Origin: an uncultured Lachnospiraceae bacterium
GTDB taxonomy: Bacteria; Bacillota; Clostridia; Lachnospirales; Lachnospiraceae
Reading direction: 5' to 3'
Assembly: GCA_910588885.1 (NCBI GenBank)
Contig: CAJUSQ010000001.1
Location: forward strand, 58,611-107,035
Length of the DNA stretch: 48,425 nt
Below the pieces are notes generated by a model. It was not told the origin of the DNA and ran no database searches. It saw only the letters and a list, made by a program, of their open reading frames with translations. Of the stretch, positions 7,828 to 15,717 are shown one piece after another (the first letter of the stretch is position 1; each line of letters opens with the position of its first letter). Position numbers and translations under genes: made by a program.

Positions 7828-9755
7828 ACTTCACACCACCTGATTAAGTAAATTCTTGTGTTACCTGCCGCTGCCAGTCCTTCGCATAAGGCGTCGGCTC
7901 CTGCGGCAAAAGCTGCAATGGATGCGGGCTCGCCTCCATCCCCCTTCCGGTCTCCTGCCCGGAAGGTAACGCCTGCGTCCGTCAGAATCAAAACCCTGTC
8001 ATAACGCTTCAGCTCATATACGAACGTCCGCCGTCCCATCTCATAAAAGCTGGGCAGCTCATACCGGCAGTGTAATGGATATTCCGCCTCCCGGCTGACT
8101 GCAATCGGGCTTCTGGTGGTAGCATGGCACTTCACCCGGCATCCCAGCTTCGAAAGCTCAGCCGCAACATGGATGGCAGGATACATACATTCTTCGGTTC
8201 CCAAAACCAGAACCGATTCCCCGCTTCCTCCTTCCCAAAGCCCGTACACCTGTTCCCATAGCTTTTCACAGGCCCGCCGATAGGCAGCTCCGGTGGTGAT
8301 TCTACGCGGATTAACCGCTCCTGTTATTGTTTCGCGGCAAATATATGTATCATTTTCTTCCCGTTTTTTGCCCTCCGGCAGATTTCCTTCTATTTTTTTT
8401 CCTTGAAAATACAGGGATTCGTAGTGCCCGTCCCCCAAAAAGCCCTCTGCAAGCTCCGTAAACCTGCTATGGTCTGTCCTGACCAAATAGTGAACAGATA
8501 TTTTCCGCTCCTGATATCGTAAAGCGGCTTTTTCATCCATCCCATTTAGTAAAGACGCTACTGCAAATTTCAATTCTTTCGGATATGCCTTCTGCAGCAA
8601 ATCCGCCAGCTTCGCAATGGTATCCCCGGTAGTGACCTCATCCTCCACAAATACCACCCGGTCAGCCTCCTGGATCCGTTCCATAAGCCCATTCTTTACC
8701 AGCCGCTGCTCCGTGGCATGACTGTGAGATTCCGTAAAATACAGATATTCCGCTTCTTCCAAATCTTCCCGGGTCGTCTGGATATAATCGCTGTCCAAAA
8801 CAACGGCCAGCCTTGACCCAATGGCCGTCGCCGTTTCCGCAAAGCCAATCAGCAGCAGCTTTTCCCCGTCATAAGCCTGGCGCAGACACCTTGCCAGCGC
8901 GTCAAATACCGCCAGGGTTTTCCGGGGCGAAACGGGCACATGCTTGGCCTGCAGGGGGTTCACCACCAGATAGGGACGCTTCTGATTCTTCTCCCGCTTC
9001 GCCACCCGCACCAGAAGCTCTTTCAAGACGGTATTCACTACCCCTTCGGAAAACAGGACATCCGAAGGAATCCGCACCGGCTTCCTATTTCCGGCTGCAA
9101 GCCCCTCCGGTGCAATGGCCAGTTCTGCCTGCTCCAGCATGGGAAGATCAAAGACACTGTCCCCGGCTGCAATCACCTGTCCCCTCCCCAGCTGTTCCTG
9201 CAGCCGTTTGATTGCCGTCCCTTTGTCCAGGGCCTTGGGCACCACGTAAACCTTCGCCCCGTTTTGAACTACCATTGCCAGCTCTGAATCCAGTTGGCTT
9301 GATAAAAATTTCACGGTCTTTTCCGGCTCCCTGCTTTTTGTAAACACAAACAGCTCCTTCACCCAGCGGATCTCGAAGCAGACGGCCTTGTCTTTGTCCA
9401 AAAGTTCCAGGGCCTTTTCCATCTCCCCTCTGCTCTTCTCCACCAATTTTCGGGAAGCTTCATACCAGTCCGAATCCTCCCGGCCGTTCCGCAGCAGTAT
9501 CCCGCCATTGCAGGCCAGGACATAGGGCAGTTCCCCAATCCCAAGCCGAATTCTATAATATTGCTCCAGGGTCCGGGTCGTAACCGGTACCACCAGGGCC
9601 AGCTCTGCAATCAGCTTCAGCCCCTGCCAGGTCTTTTCCGTCAGAAAAGAGATTTCCCGTCCCTGATAAATTTCGGCACAGCGTTTCATTGGGCCGATTT
9701 CATGCTTATAAGAATAAATAATTGTATTGTCCAAATCTACATAAAAATGAATCAT
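7824..9755 (-). CDS. HAD phosphatase - phosphoribosyltransferase - TRSP fusion
   Basis: This 643-residue protein carries three domains found in Ter stress operons. Residues 1-~255 are a HAD hydrolase: motif I is VDLDNT (D7, D9), motif II is VPVTTRT, motif III Lys is in ALDKGTAIK and motif IV is AAGDSVFDLPML (near 200). The middle (about 265-470) is a phosphoribosyltransferase whose PRPP loop is VFVEDEVTTGDT (near 370). The C-terminal TRSP domain (about 485-643) contains the namesake TTRSPI (near 545) and VLILTDAG. In family terms it is predicted to make or salvage a nucleoside-like metabolite with StiP and the citrate-lyase-like protein. The start has only a weak ribosome site and lies a few bases after a hairpin (9766-9793), so expression may be lower than that of the upstream Ter genes. 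Confidence 0.88.
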   Translation of the reverse strand: MIHFYVDLDNTIIYSYKHEIGPMKRCAEIYQGREISFLTEKTWQGLKLIAELALVVPVTTRTLEQYYRIRLGIGELPYVLACNGGILLRNGREDSDWYEASRKLVEKSRGEMEKALELLDKDKAVCFEIRWVKELFVFTKSREPEKTVKFLSSQLDSELAMVVQNGAKVYVVPKALDKGTAIKRLQEQLGRGQVIAAGDSVFDLPMLEQAELAIAPEGLAAGNRKPVRIPSDVLFSEGVVNTVLKELLVRVAKREKNQKRPYLVVNPLQAKHVPVSPRKTLAVFDALARCLRQAYDGEKLLLIGFAETATAIGSRLAVVLDSDYIQTTREDLEEAEYLYFTESHSHATEQRLVKNGLMERIQEADRVVFVEDEVTTGDTIAKLADLLQKAYPKELKFAVASLLNGMDEKAALRYQERKISVHYLVRTDHSRFTELAEGFLGDGHYESLYFQGKKIEGNLPEGKKREENDTYICRETITGAVNPRRITTGAAYRRACEKLWEQVYGLWEGGSGESVLVLGTEECMYPAIHVAAELSKLGCRVKCHATTRSPIAVSREAEYPLHCRYELPSFYEMGRRTFVYELKRYDRVLILTDAGVTFRAGDRKGDGGEPASIAAFAAGADALCEGLAAAGNTRIYLIRWCEV

Positions 9756-9765
9756 CTAACCACGC

Positions 9766-9793
9766 AAAAGGGTGTGTGGCAAGCCACACACCC
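9766..9793 (-). terminator. Hairpin between the P-ATPase and HAD-PRTase genes
   Basis: The arms 9770-9779 and 9784-9793 (GGGTGTGTGG/CCACACACCC) pair perfectly with a 4-base loop. Read leftward the stem is followed by CTTTTGCG, a short T run. It could be an intrinsic terminator or attenuator that lowers transcription into the two downstream enzyme genes. The T run is short, so read-through is likely. Confidence 0.6.
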
Positions 9794-9837
9794 ACTCCTT
9801 TACTACTCATTCATCATCACTCTATCTGCAATCTTCC

Positions 9838-9854
9838 GTGGGGCCCTGCCCCAC
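9838..9854. other. Short GC-rich hairpin after the P-ATPase gene
   Basis: GTGGGGC-CCT-GCCCCAC forms a perfect 7-bp stem with a 3-base loop, 26 bases past the P-ATPase stop. It has no T run; it may stabilise the 3' end of the Ter transcript. Confidence 0.45.
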
Positions 9855-9879
9855 TTCCTACTGCATCCCTTCGCAGCCC

Positions 9880-12543
9880 TTACTGCTTATTGCCGCCCAG
9901 CAGCGCTTTCCGCATCAGATCCACCGGAATCATGGTTACTGCAAGAAGCACTACCGCAATCCAGCCCTGGATTCCAAAGGGCACGCAGCTGAACATATTC
10001 CCCAGCCAGGTAAATACGGACACCGGAATCAGCGGGGCATTTACGATTACTGCCTGAATAATAATAATAGTGAAAAATACTTTCAGGAATCCGGGATTTT
10101 CCTTCAGATTCTTGAAAATGGCAAAGCCGTCATCTCTTACGTTAAAGCCGTTAAACAATGCTGCTACAATGAACATGACAAAATATCCGGTCAAATGCTG
10201 CTCCTCTGTCCCAAACAGATTTGCAAAAAACGGCAGCTTCAGATACAGGAAGCTGATAATCGTTGTCCAGGCACCCATAATACAGATCTGGGTCATCATC
10301 TTCCTGCTGACAATACTCTCATCTCGTCTGCGGGGCTTTTCCTGCATATACTTCTTCTGTGCCGGCTCGTTGCCAAGCATGATAGCTCCCAAGCTGTCCA
10401 TTACCAGGTTGACAAACAAAAGGTGCGTCACCTTCAAAGGTTCTTCCACGCCGAAGAAGGGGGCAATGGCACTGACAACTACCGCCGCTACGTTAATGAC
10501 CAGCTGGAATTTACAGAATTTCAAAATATTGTGGTAAATCGTACGGCCATACCAGATGGCATCCTTGATGGACTCAAAGTTATCGTCCAGAATTACGATT
10601 TTTCCGGCTTCCTTGGCCGCTTCCGTACCGCTGCCCATGGCAAAGCCCACATCCGCCCTCTTCAGGGCCGGGGAATCATTCACTCCGTCTCCGGTCATAC
10701 CCACCACCAGGTTCATTTCCTGGCACAAACGCACCATCCGGGACTTATCCGTAGGCAGCGCCCGGGCGATTACCCGGATATTGGGGATCATGGCTTTCAC
10801 CTGGTCATCCGTCATTTCGTTGAGCTGGGCCGAGGACAACGCCTGGTCCGTATCCTTTTGGAGCAAGCCTGCATCCCTTGCAATGGCAACAGCTGTTTCC
10901 AAACGGTCCCCGGTAATCATTACTACCTGGATTCCCGCATTCTGCACCTCTTCAATCGCGCTCTTGGCCTGGGGCCTTACATCATCCCGGATTCCCACAA
11001 GGCCGATTATTACGATATCGTCATTGATGGAATTTTCTGCCAGATCCTGTTCCGAATAGCCGAAAGCCAGGACACGCATGGCCTTGGAAGCAATCTCGTC
11101 GATTTTTTTATTTAAAACATCCTTTTGGATCTCCTTGACCGCACCATCCTGATCCAAATACTTCACGGCATTTGCCAGAAGCTTTTCCGGTGCGCCCTTG
11201 TAAAAGGTCTTACCCAGGCTGTCAATTCTGGCCTGGCTGAATTTATTGGTGGAATTAAATCCCTGGTTCTTTGAAACCACATATTCCTTATTCTCTGCCA
11301 GGCTCTGGAAGGTGGCTTCCCCGATAAATTTCATCAGGGCCTGATCCGTCGCATTTCCGCCGATCACCTTATGGGAGGCGTCAAACATGGACTGGGTGTT
11401 CTTCCCGATCGCCAAATCCACCAGCCCCTTCACCTTACTGTGCTTGCTTAGCTGTGAAATCTCAATGGAGGTTCCGTCCGCCGTGAAAAAGTCCACCACC
11501 TCCAGCATACCCTTGGTAATGGTTCCGGTCTTATCACTGAACAAAATATTCAAAGATCCGGCCGTTTCAATTCCTTCCGCTTTTCTCACCAATACGTTGT
11601 GATCCAGCATCTTACTGGTATTCTGCATCAGCACCAGGGAAATCATCAGAGGCAGCCCTTCCGGAACCGCACACACGATAATAACTACCGCCAGGGAAAC
11701 GGCTTCTACTACATCTTTCACAATTTCTGCCGCCCCGATGGAAAAATAGGCCGATACCCCGCCTGCCGTCACAATAAAGTGAACGAAATAAAGGACTGCG
11801 ATCACAATTGCCCCGATATACCCGAAGGTGGAAATCTGCTTCGCCAGCTTGGCCAGCTTCACCTTCAGCGGGGAATCCGGTTCCTCCTCCTGCATCTCCT
11901 CGGCCATTTTGCCCATCATCGTCTTCAATCCGACTTTCCGGACATCCAGGATGCCTTCCCCGTCGAATACCACGGCTCCCCGAAACAGGGAATGCTTGTC
12001 CACAAAGGTATCCCCGGTAATTTCCTCTGCCAGCCGGAAGTCTTCGGCTGCCGCCGTTTTTTTACATTCCTCGGCTTCCCCGTTTAAGGCGGAATTGTCT
12101 ACCCGCAGGGAACCGTCCACCAATACCCCGTCTGCCGGAATCTTGTCGCCGGACTGCAGCAGTATCTTGTCACCGACTACCACATCGTCTACATCGATAA
12201 CCGTCACCAGGCCGTTCCTGTGCACCTTGCACTGGTCCTTCTTGGTACTGTCCTTCAGCTCCCGGTACTTGGAATCGCTGGCCACCCCGGTCTTAGCCGT
12301 TACAAAGGCCACAATCAGAACCGCCACAATCGTTCCCAGAGGCTCGTAAATCTCTGCATAGCCAAAGAAAAACATAATAATCATCAGCGCTGCAATGGCC
12401 AGCAATATCCGGATCATAGGGTCCCCAAACGTCTCTTTGAACTCCTGCCAAAAAGTAGTGGGCTCGGAATCCGGTATGGTATTGGAGCCATGCTTCTGCC
12501 GGGATTCCAGTACCTCTTTGTCATTTAATCCATTGTAAATCAT
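9880..12543 (-). CDS. Calcium-type P-ATPase (PMCA-like)
   Basis: This is an 887-residue cation pump that probably exports Ca2+. It has a cation-ATPase N-terminal domain, an actuator domain (the TGES loop reads LNGEAEE here), the TM4 motif VPEGLP, the phosphorylation site SDKTGT (Asp near 338), KGAPEKLL in the nucleotide-binding domain, TGDR and the hinge MTGDGVNDSPAL. A TM6 NLVMDSLGA motif supplies Asn and Asp ligands of a type II calcium site. The C-terminal block has four more membrane segments. Its place after telA and three terD genes fits the known link of Ter proteins with calcium and metal. TerC, the usual membrane partner, is absent, so this pump may take that place; that is inference. 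The ribosome site (AGAGG) is further upstream than usual. Confidence 0.93.
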   Translation of the reverse strand: MIYNGLNDKEVLESRQKHGSNTIPDSEPTTFWQEFKETFGDPMIRILLAIAALMIIMFFFGYAEIYEPLGTIVAVLIVAFVTAKTGVASDSKYRELKDSTKKDQCKVHRNGLVTVIDVDDVVVGDKILLQSGDKIPADGVLVDGSLRVDNSALNGEAEECKKTAAAEDFRLAEEITGDTFVDKHSLFRGAVVFDGEGILDVRKVGLKTMMGKMAEEMQEEEPDSPLKVKLAKLAKQISTFGYIGAIVIAVLYFVHFIVTAGGVSAYFSIGAAEIVKDVVEAVSLAVVIIVCAVPEGLPLMISLVLMQNTSKMLDHNVLVRKAEGIETAGSLNILFSDKTGTITKGMLEVVDFFTADGTSIEISQLSKHSKVKGLVDLAIGKNTQSMFDASHKVIGGNATDQALMKFIGEATFQSLAENKEYVVSKNQGFNSTNKFSQARIDSLGKTFYKGAPEKLLANAVKYLDQDGAVKEIQKDVLNKKIDEIASKAMRVLAFGYSEQDLAENSINDDIVIIGLVGIRDDVRPQAKSAIEEVQNAGIQVVMITGDRLETAVAIARDAGLLQKDTDQALSSAQLNEMTDDQVKAMIPNIRVIARALPTDKSRMVRLCQEMNLVVGMTGDGVNDSPALKRADVGFAMGSGTEAAKEAGKIVILDDNFESIKDAIWYGRTIYHNILKFCKFQLVINVAAVVVSAIAPFFGVEEPLKVTHLLFVNLVMDSLGAIMLGNEPAQKKYMQEKPRRRDESIVSRKMMTQICIMGAWTTIISFLYLKLPFFANLFGTEEQHLTGYFVMFIVAALFNGFNVRDDGFAIFKNLKENPGFLKVFFTIIIIQAVIVNAPLIPVSVFTWLGNMFSCVPFGIQGWIAVVLLAVTMIPVDLMRKALLGGNKQ

Positions 12544-12660
12544 ACACTCATTAATCCTCTCAATTTATTCCGCCGGGACAGGGCCGCCTTTTCCCACTCA
12601 AATCCCCTTCGGGACTCTGTGCTTCCACGGCCCCAAGCCCGGCTGCTTACTCTCTTCCGG

Positions 12661-13248
12661 CTACTGGAACCTGGCCGCCAGCTCTCCCAGCCCCGGGTCA
12701 TTGGTCCCCTGGCCGATGGCGTTAAACTTCCATTCTCCGTTATGACGGTACACTTCTCCGAAAATCATGGCCGTCATCCCGGAATAATCCTCGGTCAGAT
12801 TGTACATGCACATTTCCTGATTGTTCCTTCCGTCCACCAGACGGATAAAGGCATTGCGGATCAAGCCAAAATGCTGACGCCGCTTCATCGCCTGATAGAT
12901 ATTTACCACGATTACGATTTTGTCATAATCTGCCGGAATCTGAGCCAGATCCACCAGGATCTGTTCGTCGTCCCCGTCCCCGGCTCCGGTCAGGTTATCG
13001 CCCATATGCTGCACCGTCCCGGTATAATGGCGCAGGTTCCCGAAATAAATAATATCTTCCTTCGCCATCAAACGGCCGCCCTTTAACAAAAATGCCGACG
13101 CATCACAGTCAATCGCCTGGGGCTTCGGTGAAAACAGCCCTCTCTTCTGCTCTACTTCATCCCAGCCCAGGCCAATCATAATCTTGGCCAGGCCCGCGTT
13201 ATCCTTGGACAGGCTCACCTTCTGTCCCTTTTGTAAACTAACTGACAT
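12661..13248 (-). CDS. terD: TerD-family stress protein, copy 1
   Basis: This 195-residue cytosolic protein is of the TerD family, whose members bind calcium through conserved acidic residues. Visible family motifs are KGQKVSLSK at the N-terminus, GLGWD, the acidic IDCDASAF, GDNLTGAGDGDDEQI and the C-terminal GEVYRHNGEWKFNAIGQG. It is the most divergent of three tandem paralogs: it has an insertion after GLGWD (EVEQKRGLFSPKPQ) and a Cys in the DxDAS motif. The start has AAAGGAGG upstream. It lies between terD copy 2 and the P-ATPase in one leftward operon. Confidence 0.94.
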   Translation of the reverse strand: MSVSLQKGQKVSLSKDNAGLAKIMIGLGWDEVEQKRGLFSPKPQAIDCDASAFLLKGGRLMAKEDIIYFGNLRHYTGTVQHMGDNLTGAGDGDDEQILVDLAQIPADYDKIVIVVNIYQAMKRRQHFGLIRNAFIRLVDGRNNQEMCMYNLTEDYSGMTAMIFGEVYRHNGEWKFNAIGQGTNDPGLGELAARFQ

Positions 13249-13310
13249 TTGAAACCTCCTTTAATATTCCGTTTCCATACCGGCGCAAAACAGCGCCTCC
13301 CTTTTTGCGT

Positions 13311-13892
13311 CTATCCTACTTCCACACCATAATTGGCACAAAGGGCTGCCAGGCCGCCCTGGTAACCGCTGCCAATGGCATTAAACTTCCATTCTCCGTT
13401 ATTCTTATACAGCTCTCCGAATACCGCTGCCGTTTCAATGGAGAAATCCTCGCCCAAATCATAACGCAGGAGCTCTTCCCCATTCTCTTCATTATAAATA
13501 CGGATAAAAGCATTGCTCACCTGGCCGAAATTCTGCCGCCGGGTTTCCGCTTCGTAAATCGTAACGGTAAAAGCCACTTTACTGATATTTTCCGGAACCT
13601 GATCCAGGGAAATCTTAATCTGCTCATCGTCGCCTTCCCCTTCCCCGGTCAGATTATCGCCCATATGCTCCACGGAACCGGAAGGATGCTTCAGATTTCC
13701 GTAAAATACGAAATCCTCCTGCCGGGATACCCGCCCGCTGTCGGTCAGCAAAAACGCCGCCGCATCCAGATCAAAAGCTCCGCCGGTATCGAACTGGTTT
13801 ACGTCCCAGCCTAAACCCACCACTACTTTCTTTAATCCGGGATTGCCCTTTGTGAGGCTCACCTTCTGTCCCTTCGTCAAACAAACTGGCAT
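13311..13892 (-). CDS. terD: TerD-family stress protein, copy 2
   Basis: This 193-residue TerD protein has all conserved motifs: KGQKVSLTKGNPGL, GLGWDVN, FDLDAAAFLL, MGDNLTGEGEGDDEQI, FTVTIYEAE and YKNNGEWKFNAIGSG. The DxD in DLDAA and the GEGDDEQ acidic run are the expected calcium ligands of the fold. It is close in sequence to copy 3 and likely arose by tandem duplication. The ribosome site is AAGGAGG. Known members of this family act in resistance to tellurite, phage and other stress, but the mechanism is not established. Confidence 0.95.
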   Translation of the reverse strand: MPVCLTKGQKVSLTKGNPGLKKVVVGLGWDVNQFDTGGAFDLDAAAFLLTDSGRVSRQEDFVFYGNLKHPSGSVEHMGDNLTGEGEGDDEQIKISLDQVPENISKVAFTVTIYEAETRRQNFGQVSNAFIRIYNEENGEELLRYDLGEDFSIETAAVFGELYKNNGEWKFNAIGSGYQGGLAALCANYGVEVG

Positions 13893-13932
13893 TCTACACT
13901 TCCTCCTTCTCTATGAATGTCTGTACGGCGCC

Positions 13933-14514
13933 TTATGCCACTTCTATTCCATAATGCCCGCACAGCGCTGCCAGGCCCCCCTGGAATCCGCTGCCGATAG
14001 CATTGAACTTCCATTCGCCGTTGTGACGGTACAGTTCCCCAACCACCATGGCTGTTTCGATGGAAAAATCCTCGCCCAGATCGTAACGGATCAGCTCCGT
14101 GTTGGTGGATTCGTCCACAATCCGGATAAAGGAATTGGATACCTGGCCGAAATTCTGACGTCTGACCTCCGCCTCGTAAATCGTAACGGTAAAGGCGATC
14201 TTGGAAATATTGGCCGGGATCTTAGTCAGGTCAATCTGGATCTGTTCGTCGTCCCCTTCCCCCTCGCCGGTCAGGTTATCGCCCATATGATGTACGGCCT
14301 TGGAGGGATGCTCCAAATTCCCATAGAATACGAATTCCTTCTCCGAGGGGCACTTACCGTTTTCCCCTACCATAAATGCGGATGCATCCAGGTCAAAGGC
14401 ATTGCCGGAATCAAAGGCATTCACATCCCAGCCCAGGCCGACCATAATGCTCTTCAGGCCCGGATTTCCTTTTGTTAAGTCTACTTTCTGTCCTTTTGAT
14501 AAATTAATGGGCAT
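13933..14514 (-). CDS. terD: TerD-family stress protein, copy 3
   Basis: This 193-residue paralog is the first of the three terD genes in the direction of transcription. It has KGQKVDLTKGNPGL, GLGWDVNAFDSGN, FDLDASAFMV, MGDNLTGEGEGDDEQI and YRHNGEWKFNAIGSGF, so both acidic calcium sites are intact. A strong AAGGAGG lies upstream of ATG 14514. It follows telA by about 55 bases. Copies 2 and 3 keep nearly the same residues at every motif, while copy 1 is more changed. Confidence 0.95.
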   Translation of the reverse strand: MPINLSKGQKVDLTKGNPGLKSIMVGLGWDVNAFDSGNAFDLDASAFMVGENGKCPSEKEFVFYGNLEHPSKAVHHMGDNLTGEGEGDDEQIQIDLTKIPANISKIAFTVTIYEAEVRRQNFGQVSNSFIRIVDESTNTELIRYDLGEDFSIETAMVVGELYRHNGEWKFNAIGSGFQGGLAALCGHYGIEVA

Positions 14515-14569
14515 AACCAGTTACCTCCTTAAGTAAAATATAATTATGATTAAATTTTATTGCTTCCTT

Positions 14570-15715
14570 TTAGTATTTCTTGTCCGGCATATGATACATT
14601 CTATTAAATTCTGATTTAATATTTTCAAGTCTTGCCTGGTCGTCTATGCGCTGCTTCCTGGCGGTTTCCTGAATCTGCTTCGTTTCCTCAATACCGTTGA
14701 CAATGGTGCGCCAGGTTGTTTCCAGGGTTTCAATCTTAATGGAGCTTCCGGAAGCCAGACGGGCCGTCATCTTAGACTGCTCCACGGTATTCCTTGCATT
14801 CTTCATCAGCATCTCATTGGTCTTCTCATCCAACGCGGACATAGCCTCTGCCTGGATGCGCTGACGTTTCAGCATAATCGCCTGTGCAAGAGCCTGTTTA
14901 AAGACCGGAAGGGTAATAATAAATGCTGAATTAATTTTTCGTACCAGGTTCATATTGCTGAATTCCATGGTTTTGATCATGGGAATCGACTGCATGGCCA
15001 CATTTTCCGCTGTACGCAGATCCTGGGTACGCTGCTCCAACATCATCAATGCCTGCTGCAGGGACTGAAGCTCAAACTGGATGGAGTTATCTCCGGTTGC
15101 CTCCATATCCCGGGTACGCTGTTCGATATAAGCTTCGATTTCCCGGCATCCCTGCTCCCCGGCCAGAATATATTTCACCAGATCATGATAATAATTCACA
15201 TTGGCATCAAACATCTGGTTCAGCTTACGATTGGACTGTTTAATCTCCGATTCATACTGCTTCAGCTGGACGTAGATCTTGTCCACCTCATCCCCCATCG
15301 TATGGTATTTTGCCAAAATCTTATCCAGCTGCTTCCTCAGGTTTCCGAATAATTTTTCAAAAAGCCCGGGATTATCACGGATTTCATCAATGTCAAATTT
15401 TGACATAATATTTGCCAGAACCTTCAGCATTTCGCTGGATTCATCAATCTGGGACATGTTCATACTGTTCAGGACCACATCCGAAGCCTTGGAAATTTCC
15501 TCTGCGGCCTCCGCCCCAAAGGAAACAATGGTTTCCAGATCGTCAATGGCAATGGTGCTCACCAGTGCATCCACCTCCGGGGAATTCACCAGCTCCTGGT
15601 TCATCTGCTGCCGGTCCGCCACAATGTCATACTGCTCCACGATGGCCAGCTCTTCCTTGGTATCCGGAACCGTGACTGTCTGCTGTGTATTTACTTTCGT
15701 AAAATCAAGACCCAT
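14570..15715 (-). CDS. telA: TelA-family toxic anion resistance protein
   Basis: This 381-residue soluble, mostly helical protein matches the TelA/KlaA family (YceH in Bacillus subtilis). Typical stretches are the N-terminal acidic region, NPGLFEKLFGNLRKQLDK, YESEIKQSNRKLNQMFD, the long coiled-coil block LQQALMMLEQRTQDLRTAE and the conserved MKTMEFSNMNLVRKINSAF followed by LPVFKQALAQAIMLKRQR. No membrane segment is present. It starts two bases after yceG ends and has GGAGG nine bases before the ATG, so the pair is one unit. The family is named for tellurite resistance, but its biochemical role is unclear. Confidence 0.94.
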   Translation of the reverse strand: MGLDFTKVNTQQTVTVPDTKEELAIVEQYDIVADRQQMNQELVNSPEVDALVSTIAIDDLETIVSFGAEAAEEISKASDVVLNSMNMSQIDESSEMLKVLANIMSKFDIDEIRDNPGLFEKLFGNLRKQLDKILAKYHTMGDEVDKIYVQLKQYESEIKQSNRKLNQMFDANVNYYHDLVKYILAGEQGCREIEAYIEQRTRDMEATGDNSIQFELQSLQQALMMLEQRTQDLRTAENVAMQSIPMIKTMEFSNMNLVRKINSAFIITLPVFKQALAQAIMLKRQRIQAEAMSALDEKTNEMLMKNARNTVEQSKMTARLASGSSIKIETLETTWRTIVNGIEETKQIQETARKQRIDDQARLENIKSEFNRMYHMPDKKY

Positions 15716-15717
15716 AC

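Noticed and set aside
9772..11115. A 447-codon plus-strand open frame opposite the P-ATPase
   Set aside because: The minus-strand P-ATPase has all motifs; the plus frame is His/Gln-rich shadow sequence.
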